Made by a program: the position numbers and the translations under genes. Below the pieces are notes generated by a model. The model saw nothing but the letters and a program-made list of their open reading frames with translations, searched no databases and had not been told where the DNA came from. A stretch of DNA of 6,398 nucleotides from an uncultured Clostridia bacterium. Lineage in GTDB: Bacteria > Bacillota > Clostridia > Christensenellales > CAG-314. The DNA lies in NCBI GenBank assembly GCA_934294965.1, contig CAKRAM010000029.1, positions 1-6,398 on the forward strand. The letters run 5' to 3'. How positions within the stretch are numbered: the first letter of the stretch is position 1; each line of letters begins with the position of its first letter. Shown here in pieces: positions 1-6,019 of the stretch.

Positions 1-1
1 G

Positions 2-1117
2 CTTAACACCTGCGCAATCACCAAGGAGGCTGAAAAAAAATCCCGTCAGTTGGTTGCAAGGGCCAGAAAACTCAATCCCGATTGCAAAGTCGTCGTCGTG
101 GGGTGCGCTTCTCAAAAGGATAGCGGACAGTTTGATGGTATTCCCAACGTTACGCTTGTGGGCGGCGTTGCGGACAAAACCAAAGTCGTGCAGGAAATTT
201 TGCGCGTCGGCGTGGACGTGGAAGCATTGCCCACTACATATGCCGAAACGGTTTTTGCCACACAGGAACGCACGCGTGCGTTTGTAAAAATTCAGGACGG
301 CTGCAACAACTTTTGCAGTTACTGCATAGTGCCGTATTTGCGCGGAAGAAGTCGCAGCAGAAAAATCGCCGACGTGGTTGCCGAAGTTTGTGCGGCAAAC
401 GCAGCCGAAACGGTGCTTATCGGCATCGACGTTTCGCAGTTCGGCAAAGATACGGGCGAAAGTTTACCAAAGTTGTTCTACGCCCTTGCATCCGGCGATG
501 TAAAAACGCGTTTTAGGCTGGGCAGTTTGGAAGAGAGCGTCGTAACCGACGAACTTCTAAAAAGCCTCACAACGGTCGATTTTTGCCCACATTTTCACCT
601 GTCGCTTCAAAGCGGCTCGGACACGGTGCTAAAACGTATGAACCGCAAGTACACAACCGAGCAGTACTTTGCGGCAGTAAACAACATAAGGGATGTTTTC
701 CCCGATGCGGCAATAACAACCGACGTGATAGTAGGCTTTTGCGGCGAAACGGAGGAGGAATTTAAGCAAACGTGCGACTTTGTTCAAAAGGTGCGGTTTG
801 CCGATATCCACGTTTTTCCCTATTCCCCGCGTGAAGGCACGGTTGCGTTCGGTTGGCAGGACGTGGACGCCGCAACCAAATCGGCGCGTGCGGAAACGTT
901 GGGCAAAATAAAACTGCAACTCAAAGCGGCTTTCGACGCCAAGTTTATCGGGCAAACCAAGGCTGTGCTGGTGGAAGAAAAGAAAAACGGATTGTGGCAG
1001 GGCTACACACCTGAATACGTGCGCGTTCATATGGAAGGCGCGCTGTCGTCCGGGAGCGTGGTACAAGTCAAACTTACAAAATTACACGGCGACGGGCTGT
1101 GGGGAGAGGTAGTATGA
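2..1117 (+). CDS. mtaB: tRNA threonylcarbamoyladenosine methylthiotransferase MtaB (5' end missing)
   Basis: This enzyme adds a methylthio group to t6A at position 37 of ANN-decoding tRNAs, giving ms2t6A, using two 4Fe-4S clusters and S-adenosylmethionine. The frame is open from the window's first bases, so the first 60 or so residues of a protein of about 430 are outside; 371 are visible. The N-terminal methylthiotransferase domain retains its NTC cysteine (11-13) and the GC cysteine (104-106). The radical SAM CX3CX2C lies at 302-325 in the context DGCNNFCSYC. Strong family blocks follow (HFHLSLQSGSD, ITTDVIVGF, HVFPYSPREGT), and the last 60 or so residues fit a TRAM RNA-binding domain. The NTC and LGSLE contexts favour MtaB over MiaB or RimO. 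An oddity is GFCGET where the family usually has GFPGET. The stop overlaps the next start by ATGA, so translation is probably coupled to the HIT gene. Confidence 0.93.
   Translation, partial: LNTCAITKEAEKKSRQLVARARKLNPDCKVVVVGCASQKDSGQFDGIPNVTLVGGVADKTKVVQEILRVGVDVEALPTTYAETVFATQERTRAFVKIQDGCNNFCSYCIVPYLRGRSRSRKIADVVAEVCAANAAETVLIGIDVSQFGKDTGESLPKLFYALASGDVKTRFRLGSLEESVVTDELLKSLTTVDFCPHFHLSLQSGSDTVLKRMNRKYTTEQYFAAVNNIRDVFPDAAITTDVIVGFCGETEEEFKQTCDFVQKVRFADIHVFPYSPREGTVAFGWQDVDAATKSARAETLGKIKLQLKAAFDAKFIGQTKAVLVEEKKNGLWQGYTPEYVRVHMEGALSSGSVVQVKLTKLHGDGLWGEVV
1101..1109 (+). promoter_or_regulatory. Ribosome binding site of the HIT gene
   Basis: GGGGAGAGG lies inside the last codons of mtaB, four bases before ATG 1114. 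It decides the start of the HIT protein against the upstream GTG at 1099 and indicates coupled translation of the two genes. Confidence 0.7.
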
Positions 1118-1515
1118 ACGATTGTATTTTTTGCAAAATAATCAAGGGGGAAATCCCCTCTTACAAAATCTACGAAGACGAATTCGTTTACGCATTTTTG
1201 GATATTGCCTGCGATAGTTACGGCCATACGTTGGTTATTCCCAAAAAGCACTGCACAAACGTGCTGGATGTCGATCAAGACTATCTTGTCGCCTGCATAA
1301 AAGCCGTGCAAAAAATATCCAAGCACTATGTGGACGATTGCGGTTTCGAGGGCGTAAACATTCTCAACGCCAGCGGAAAGTGCGCAGGACAAAGCGTATT
1401 CCATTTGCACTTCCATATCGTCCCCAGAAAGTCCTCCGACGGAATGGATTTGTGGCCGCTAAAAGACAAATATCAAATAGACCTTGCCGACGTTTGCAAA
1501 AAGTTGGCGTTGTAG
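1114..1515 (+). CDS. HIT (histidine triad) family nucleotide hydrolase/transferase
   Basis: This is a 133-residue cytosolic protein of the HIT superfamily, HINT-like branch, which hydrolyses nucleoside phosphoramidates or adenylated intermediates. The catalytic triad HLHFHIVPR is at residues 97-105 (His97, His99, His101), preceded by the conserved AGQSVF. Cys4 and Cys7 near the N terminus together with His46 and His97 match the zinc site of zinc-containing HIT proteins. The length is normal for the family. I chose ATG 1114: it has a good ribosome binding site (GGGGAGAGG, 1101-1109) and overlaps the mtaB stop by ATGA. A GTG at 1099 lies upstream of that site and would add five residues without support. 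An mtaB-HIT pair is common in Clostridia. The physiological substrate cannot be read from the sequence. Confidence 0.93.
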   Translation: MNDCIFCKIIKGEIPSYKIYEDEFVYAFLDIACDSYGHTLVIPKKHCTNVLDVDQDYLVACIKAVQKISKHYVDDCGFEGVNILNASGKCAGQSVFHLHFHIVPRKSSDGMDLWPLKDKYQIDLADVCKKLAL

Positions 1516-1747
1516 TTTTGCCGTAAACTTGCGTGGTTTGCAACTTGCGCAACACTGCAAAACAAGTCGGATTTTGGCATAGGGAATGGTGTGCGAGCGC
1601 TCGAAAAAGGGCGGAAAATCGGCATTTTCGGCGGTTCGTGATAATGAACGGAATCCATAGGCTTTTATAAAACGAAAAATATTTTGCCAAGCGGAGTGGA
1701 TGCAACTTGCTTGTTGCATGCTCCGTTTCGCTTTGGGAGAAGTTGGT
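1516..1747 (+). other. Intergenic leader of the ECF gene, 232 bp, no convincing gene
   Basis: No frame across this stretch gives a believable protein. It holds a perfect 10-bp palindrome (CGAGCGCTCG, 1594-1603), a short inverted repeat (GAAAAT/ATTTTC, 1614-1619 and 1624-1629), and a strong hairpin next to the downstream ribosome binding site (1689-1728). The 10-mer TGCAACTTGC occurs twice, at 1539-1548 and 1701-1710. No sigma-70-type promoter with good spacing and no conserved core of a riboswitch class that I know (FMN, TPP, preQ1, cobalamin) could be recognised. It may be a regulated leader, but that is inference from the structure and from the habit of vitamin-transporter genes to have one. 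Confidence 0.5.
1689..1728 (+). promoter_or_regulatory. Hairpin just upstream of the ECF gene (weak terminator or translation-control element)
   Basis: The arms ATGCAAC (1700-1706) and GTTGCAT (1713-1719) pair perfectly around a six-base loop. Past a small internal loop the outer arms CGGAG (1692-1696) and CTCCG (1721-1725) pair, extended by AAG/TTT with one wobble. The tail TTTCGCTTT is only loosely a U-tract, so termination would be weak. The structure ends seven bases before the GGGAGA ribosome binding site, which suits a leader control element. Alternatively it ends the mtaB-HIT transcript. Confidence 0.5.
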
Positions 1748-2254
1748 TTGAAACTTAAAAACTTAATTTATGCGGCGATGTTTGCCGCGTTGACCTTTGT
1801 GGTTACGGCGTTTGTAAAAATTCCGCTGCCGTCGGTGGGATACGTTCACCTTGGCGACGTTTTCGTTTTTGCCGCAGGTGCGCTTTTACCCCTTCCGTAT
1901 GCCGCTTGTGCGGCGGCTCTCGGCGGTGCGCTTGCCGATTTGGCAGCCGGCTACGCCGACTATATGGTCGTTACCGCCGTCGTAAAGGCGGCAATGGCTG
2001 CCGTAGTGTGGCTCATCGGCAAAAATGGCGGATGGCGGCTGGTGGTGTCTTTGGCGGTTTCCACCGTTGTGCTTGCCGCAGGCTACTACGCCTACGAGTG
2101 GATAAAGTACGGCTTTACCGTCGCAATTGCCAACGTGCCGTTCAATTTGCTTCAAGGAGCGGTGTGCGCCGTCGTTGCGTTTCCGCTTGCCGTCGTCGCC
2201 AAAAAGTACCTCATCAAAACCGCTTGCAACGAGCAAGAAGAATCTAAAAAGTAG
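1748..2254 (+). CDS. ECF transporter S component (COG4720/PF07155-like), substrate unknown
   Basis: This is a 168-residue integral membrane protein, the substrate-binding subunit of an energy-coupling factor vitamin or micronutrient importer; it would work with a shared EcfA-EcfA'-EcfT module encoded elsewhere. Hydrophobicity suggests about six membrane helices: residues 5-25, two between 32 and 68, one at about 72-90, one at about 95-118, and one near the C terminus. The family signatures are YVHLGD at 32-37, the small-residue-rich GGALADLAAGY at 59-69, and a conserved lysine at 80. I prefer TTG 1748, because GGGAGA (1735-1740) is placed correctly for it and the protein then begins MKLKNLIYAAMF, as in relatives. 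An ATG at 1700 is in frame but sits inside a strong hairpin and adds non-hydrophobic residues unlike the family. The substrate is not readable; the family includes HmpT-like proteins. A terminator follows directly. Confidence 0.85.
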   Translation: MKLKNLIYAAMFAALTFVVTAFVKIPLPSVGYVHLGDVFVFAAGALLPLPYAACAAALGGALADLAAGYADYMVVTAVVKAAMAAVVWLIGKNGGWRLVVSLAVSTVVLAAGYYAYEWIKYGFTVAIANVPFNLLQGAVCAVVAFPLAVVAKKYLIKTACNEQEESKK

Positions 2255-2260
2255 AAACGA

Positions 2261-2303
2261 AATGCACCGCGAAAAGTCAAACGCTTTTGGCGGTGCATTT
2301 TTT
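2261..2303 (+). terminator. Rho-independent terminator of the ECF gene
   Basis: AATGCACCG (2261-2269) pairs with CGGTGCATT (2291-2299). An inner AAAAG/CTTTT stem continues it after one mismatch, and a run of six T's (2298-2303) follows. It begins six bases after the ECF stop codon. Confidence 0.88.
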
Positions 2304-2308
2304 ATGGC

Positions 2309-2342
2309 AAAAAAACGAACACGCCGATTGTCGGAGTGTTCG
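2309..2342 (-). terminator. Rho-independent terminator of the minus-strand peptide operon
   Basis: Read on the minus strand, CGAACAC pairs with GTGTTCG (2336-2342 with 2316-2322), continued inside by CCGA/TCGG around a three-base loop. Seven U's follow (the A-run 2309-2315). It lies about 50 bp beyond the stop of the last operon gene and only five bases from the opposing terminator, so the two units are insulated from each other. Confidence 0.85.
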
Positions 2343-2394
2343 TCGCATGTAAATATTAAAGTCGCTTACGTTGCTCGTTGAAGCGCGGGCAACG

Positions 2395-3891
2395 CTATTT
2401 TATAATCACAAACAAAAACAGTGCAAGTGCAACAAGTCCGGTAATCATTCCGGCGGTCAGGTTCACCAAACTGTTGGTTACAAACGACGCGCCCTTAACC
2501 TGTTTTGCCTGCGTTTCGCAGCAAATTTCTTTTTCGGTGTAGTTGCCGCAAACTTCGCATTGGTAAAGAACTTGGAAAGCCGAGCCCAAAACGCTGTCCA
2601 CGATAGTGCCTAAAAATCCAAGTCCTACGGCAATTGCAGCCTGAACCAAGTCCACTTCCTTGAACAAAAACGGTACAAGCAGTGCAAGAGCGCACCCCAG
2701 CAGTCCGCTTATCGAGCCGAGCAAACTTATTCCGCCGCTGATTCCTGGTTGAATGCGCTTAAAACGCAAAATATCAACGGGTTTGCGTTTGGAAAGTCTG
2801 CCAATATCCGAGCAAACGCTGTCGGCAAATTCCTCGCACAAAACAACGTAGTTGGCAATCAAAAAGGCTTTGTGCTCAAACACTTTGTAGAAAATAAGCA
2901 ACATCAACGCAATTGCGCTGTTTGCAACAATTTGAGTTGCTCCGCGCGGTGTTTTTGCCTTTTCCACGCCCAGTATAAGGTTGAACTTCTTTGTGGTGAT
3001 TTTTGATATAACCGCCGATACGCAAAACAGCGTGTAGATGGTGATAACCACGGGCAAACCCCCGCAAAACGCGCATGCAAGTGTGTAGATAAATGATGTT
3101 ATCGAGCCGCCGAGCGTAAGCGATTTGCTTGCGCCGGCAACAATCGTAAGCCAGGGCGAAACAATCAAAACAACCATCATTGCGGTGTTTACCAAACCGT
3201 AAAAGTACATCAGCATGTACAAAAATCCGCCGATTTCTATGGTTATGTTGTCCAGTCCTTTCATTCCGTAAAGTTCGGTCATAGCAGCCAAGCAGCCAAC
3301 GGAAATCATAAACGGAACGGAAAGTTCCAACTTGAATATGGCGTTGAAAACTACGGCGGAAAGCGTTCCCATCACGGCAACGGTAACCACGCCTGCGGCA
3401 GTTTTGGGCTCAAACACGACAACGTTGCATTTTTTAAGCAGTCTTGCAACCAGCGGAGCAAGTCCGTCGCCGAAAATCATTCCGTAGTAGACAACGCCGG
3501 AAAGCAGATACAGTTTTTCACTTCCGATAATCACGGCAACAACGATAACCGCAAGGGTGCTTATTCCAAAGTACAGCAAGCCGTAACTTTTGTTTGCGTC
3601 TGTGCGTTCTACCGATTTCATCAAGTTGCCGAAAGTGGTCACGGCAAGCAACGCAACCGATATTCCGTTTATTATTATCAGGTGGTAGGATAACCCGATA
3701 AATGCGTAGGCTATTGCCCAACTTGCGCCTGTTGCGATGTGTTCCAGTTTGCGTATCACTTCGGCGTCGAGTTTTGTCTTTTTTTGAACAAGTTCGCCAA
3801 CTACCATAATAATGGCAACATAGACGAAAAATATAACGTATCCCAGCGTCACCGAAGCGGCGCGGCTAAGTTGGCATAAAAGTGCAGTCAT
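2395..3891 (-). CDS. Membrane protein fusing a phytol/dolichol-kinase-like domain to a DUF92 (VTE6/TMEM19-like) domain
   Basis: This is a 498-residue polytopic membrane protein in two parts. Residues 1 to about 246 resemble the phytol/dolichol kinase (VTE5/SEC59) family: RKLEHIATG at 47-55 fits its RKxxHxxxG signature, GDGLAPLV at 141-148 its nucleotide-binding GDG motif, and KTAAG at 163-167 the following Lys-Gly motif. Residues about 247-498 resemble DUF92: ASKSLTLGGS at 254-263, KTPRGATQIVANS at 313-325, a DSVCSDIGRLSK block at 357-368, SGGISLLGS at 385-393, and a C-terminal Cys-rich stretch with TNSLVN. In plants the two families phosphorylate phytol and then phytyl phosphate, giving the diphosphate. 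By analogy this protein could make a prenyl diphosphate from a prenol; the substrate is unknown. ATG 3891 has GGGAGA eight bases upstream. It is last in the operon, 69 bp after the radical SAM gene. Each domain assignment is moderate to good; the function is inference. Confidence 0.82.
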   Translation of the reverse strand: MTALLCQLSRAASVTLGYVIFFVYVAIIMVVGELVQKKTKLDAEVIRKLEHIATGASWAIAYAFIGLSYHLIIINGISVALLAVTTFGNLMKSVERTDANKSYGLLYFGISTLAVIVVAVIIGSEKLYLLSGVVYYGMIFGDGLAPLVARLLKKCNVVVFEPKTAAGVVTVAVMGTLSAVVFNAIFKLELSVPFMISVGCLAAMTELYGMKGLDNITIEIGGFLYMLMYFYGLVNTAMMVVLIVSPWLTIVAGASKSLTLGGSITSFIYTLACAFCGGLPVVITIYTLFCVSAVISKITTKKFNLILGVEKAKTPRGATQIVANSAIALMLLIFYKVFEHKAFLIANYVVLCEEFADSVCSDIGRLSKRKPVDILRFKRIQPGISGGISLLGSISGLLGCALALLVPFLFKEVDLVQAAIAVGLGFLGTIVDSVLGSAFQVLYQCEVCGNYTEKEICCETQAKQVKGASFVTNSLVNLTAGMITGLVALALFLFVIIK

Positions 3892-3960
3892 TGTTTGTTT
3901 CTCCCGAGACGTATCGTTTGTATGTTTTGCCGTCGATTGTAAATTCGTGTTGGAATAGGA
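3892..3960 (-). other. 69-bp gap between the radical SAM and kinase/DUF92 genes
   Basis: It holds the ribosome binding site of the downstream gene (minus-strand GGGAGA, about 3900-3905). There is no terminator or clear promoter, so co-transcription is likely. One unused frame reads protein-like (EFTIDGKTYKRYVSGETN) but has no ATG, GTG or TTG start nearby. Confidence 0.6.
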
Positions 3961-5094
3961 TTATTGCAATTCCACTTTTTCGGTATTTTGTTTTGTGCCG
4001 TTTATCAAAATTTTGGCAACGGTGGGATTTAGTGTATCCAGTGCCGGTTGCTCGGCAACAAGTTTGTCCGCCGCTTGTTTTATGTGGCGGTAAACCGTTT
4101 TGAATAGGTAGCAACTGTTTTGCGGAATCTCGGTCAAGCCGTTTTCTATCATTGCGCAGTCGGAACAGCCGCCGTTGCACACGTCAAACAAATCGCATGT
4201 ACTTTTGCATTTGTTGCGTCTTTCTATCGAGCCTTTCAAAAATTCCACAAACTTTTCTCCGCCGAAAATGTCCTTTACGGTTTGTACGTCGTCAACGTCG
4301 GCAAACGGATATTGCCTAACGGAGTAGCGGTTGCAGTTGTAAAGTTTGCCGTCCGGCGAAATTGACAAAAATTTGCCGATGCAGGAGCAGTTTGCACATA
4401 TGCGACGGTTTTGTCCCAACGCAATGGATAGGTAGGAAGCAAACGTGCGCACGGCAATGCCTTTTGTATCGGTCAGCCAAAAGTCGAACAGGCTTATTAG
4501 GTCGGATGCAAACTTTTCGGTGTTTTGTTTGGCGTTTTTGCCTACGCCTTCGGCAAACACCGGCGAAAATTCCACGCCCACTCCAAGTTTGGCAAAGTAG
4601 TCGTAGTTGGCGCTAAGGTCAAATTCGTCATCGGCAACAACCGACATACACCCAAACGGTACGTCGTATTTTTTTAGCAACTTTATTGCGTTCAGCGTTT
4701 TTTCGGTATTGCCGCGATATTTGTCGTTGTTTATGCCGTCAAACGATATTCCCGGGTTAAAATTGTTTTGCTTAAAGAATTTTGCCCATTTTGCGTTTAT
4801 CAACGTGCCGTTGGTTTGTACGGAATTGGTAAATTTCAAACTGCTGCAACGCTTGGCTATGGCGTTTTCTATTTCCAGCGCGCGGGCAAAATAGTCCATG
4901 CCTGCAATAAGCGGCTCCCCTCCGTGCCACACAACAGATATTTCGTTAAATTCGGTTGCCAAAATCGAAAGCAATTTTTCCAACTTTTCCAACGGCAAAA
5001 CGGGAGAGGCATAGCCGGAATCGCTGTTGTAGCAGTATTTGCAACGCATATTGCAGCCGTCGGTAACTTTTACTATAAGCGTAAGCGATTTCAT
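3961..5094 (-). CDS. Radical SAM/SPASM peptide-modifying enzyme
   Basis: This 377-residue cytosolic iron-sulfur enzyme resembles the anaerobic sulfatase maturase/RiPP maturase branch. The SAM-cluster motif CNMRCKYC is at residues 14-21. WHGGEPL (56-62) is the GGEP motif for the SAM amino group. QTNGTLIN (93-100) and GISFDG (115-120) are typical of SPASM peptide maturases. The C-terminal SPASM region has Cys233, 236, 238, 254, 296, 300, 306, 310, 313 and 328, with the family-like CNGGC at 306-310, enough for two auxiliary 4Fe-4S clusters. The radical SAM core starts right at the N terminus, so there is no PqqD-like leader-binding (RRE) domain in this protein. ATG 5094 overlaps the upstream stop (ATGA) and has GGAGA in front. 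The likely substrate is the 47-residue peptide two genes upstream, by position only. The chemistry (thioether, C-C or C-O crosslink, epimerisation) is not readable. Anaerobic sulfatase maturase is unlikely, because no sulfatase is nearby. Confidence 0.9.
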   Translation of the reverse strand: MKSLTLIVKVTDGCNMRCKYCYNSDSGYASPVLPLEKLEKLLSILATEFNEISVVWHGGEPLIAGMDYFARALEIENAIAKRCSSLKFTNSVQTNGTLINAKWAKFFKQNNFNPGISFDGINNDKYRGNTEKTLNAIKLLKKYDVPFGCMSVVADDEFDLSANYDYFAKLGVGVEFSPVFAEGVGKNAKQNTEKFASDLISLFDFWLTDTKGIAVRTFASYLSIALGQNRRICANCSCIGKFLSISPDGKLYNCNRYSVRQYPFADVDDVQTVKDIFGGEKFVEFLKGSIERRNKCKSTCDLFDVCNGGCSDCAMIENGLTEIPQNSCYLFKTVYRHIKQAADKLVAEQPALDTLNPTVAKILINGTKQNTEKVELQ

Positions 5095-6008
5095 TGCTGT
5101 TTCTCCTTCAATTTTTTGCGTTCGGCTTTCACGTTTTTGCGCAGTTCCCTAAAATAGTGGAAACTCACGTCGCCGCCGCCAAGCAAAGTCGGCACTACGG
5201 TGTTTAGCGAGTGGGTGATGATTTTGTACAAAACAATCCACTCGGCGGAGTCGTTTTTGGTAGCCATCAAACTGCCATACAAGGCGTCGGATATTTGCCT
5301 GTTGACTTCGGTCAGGTAGACGTAGTATTTGTTAAAGTAATCTGCAATAGTGGGGCAGTCGGCTTTTTTAAGCGGATTGTACGCCCCGCTTTTGAAGTCC
5401 TTATCGTAGTCGCATAGCACGTCCACAAAGTAAATCCAACGCGAAAGTTGTCTGTACAGTTCGGCAATTTGGTCGGATATCGGCGTAATTTCGGCAACGT
5501 TTTTGGGGAGCAAATCTCCGTACACGTTCAAAAGCGTAAACAAATCGGCGCCGCTATGTTGAAGTCGGTCAATTTCCGCAGTGCATTCGTGCGTGTTTTT
5601 TGCGCAGGAAGCAAGTTGCTCTTGCGCACGCTTAATTGGTTTGCCAAACATCAAGCGCATAAGCCTTGCCTTAAATTTTCCGTCGTCGTTATCTTCAAGG
5701 TCGTCGGCAATTTTTTCGCCGAAGCCCACAAGCGTCATATTAGCAAAAAGCAACCCGTCTACGTCCGTGGAGAAGTAGCGCGTGTTGCTTTTTTTGAACT
5801 TTTGGCAAGCAAAAAAGGGCGGTCTTTTGCCGCCTGTTGCCATATTGTAAATTATGGAATATATTGCCGCGTCGAAAGTGGTGAGGTATCGGCAAGATTG
5901 GTTGCCGAGACTTCGCAAACAATAACAAATCCTGCAGTAGTAGGACTTAAAAACTTTTTCTTGTACTGAAGTTAAGCCGGATTCGAACGGTCTAAAATAT
6001 CCGAACAT
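5091..6008 (-). CDS. DUF5685-like protein with isoprenoid-synthase-like Asp motifs
   Basis: This 305-residue, mainly helical, soluble protein has no signal peptide or membrane helix. The opening MFGYFRP, the Cys-rich YYCRICYCL (23-31) and the lone Cys68 fit the DUF5685 family of Clostridia, whose function is unknown to me. Two acidic motifs stand out: ADDLEDNDD at 101-109 and DVLCDYDKDFKSGAYNP at 196-212. Class I isoprenyl and squalene/phytoene synthases carry a first DDxxD or DxxxD and a second D-x3-D followed by a Gly/Arg-Tyr-type stretch, both binding magnesium and diphosphate; the resemblance is mine, by eye. The C terminus is a basic, Lys-rich tail. The start ATG 6008 lies 11 bases after the peptide stop with a modest AGGCAGG in front. 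The stop overlaps the radical SAM start. It could be a peptide prenyltransferase-like enzyme, an inactive scaffold, or something unrelated. Confidence 0.8.
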   Translation of the reverse strand: MFGYFRPFESGLTSVQEKVFKSYYCRICYCLRSLGNQSCRYLTTFDAAIYSIIYNMATGGKRPPFFACQKFKKSNTRYFSTDVDGLLFANMTLVGFGEKIADDLEDNDDGKFKARLMRLMFGKPIKRAQEQLASCAKNTHECTAEIDRLQHSGADLFTLLNVYGDLLPKNVAEITPISDQIAELYRQLSRWIYFVDVLCDYDKDFKSGAYNPLKKADCPTIADYFNKYYVYLTEVNRQISDALYGSLMATKNDSAEWIVLYKIITHSLNTVVPTLLGGGDVSFHYFRELRKNVKAERKKLKEKQQ

Positions 6009-6019
6009 ACCTGCCTAAA

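Noticed and set aside
1634..1672. Possible promoter boxes (GATAAT, TATAAA) before the ECF gene
   Set aside because: No -35 box at an acceptable distance; the stretch is simply AT-rich.
1364..1719. Overlapping minus-strand ORFs of 61-113 codons across the HIT end and the intergenic gap
   Set aside because: They run antisense through the clear HIT gene, have no ribosome binding site, and read as low-sense Arg/Cys-rich protein.
1700..1747. ATG 1700 as the start of the ECF S component
   Set aside because: It lies within a strong hairpin, adds 16 residues unlike the family N terminus, and the GGGAGA site fits TTG 1748.
3866..4180. 104-codon minus-strand ORF overlapping the radical SAM and DUF92 genes
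   Set aside because: Its first two thirds is a frame-shifted shadow of the SPASM region; only the gap segment looks protein-like, and that is listed separately as a weak finding.
3961..5094. Anaerobic sulfatase maturase as the identity of the radical SAM enzyme
   Set aside because: The core motifs are similar, but no sulfatase gene is nearby and the operon context is a small Cys-ending peptide.
5448..5969. 173-codon plus-strand ORF antisense to the DUF5685-like gene
   Set aside because: Shadow of the minus-strand gene, which has family features, coupled neighbours and a consistent start; the antisense product shows no motif.
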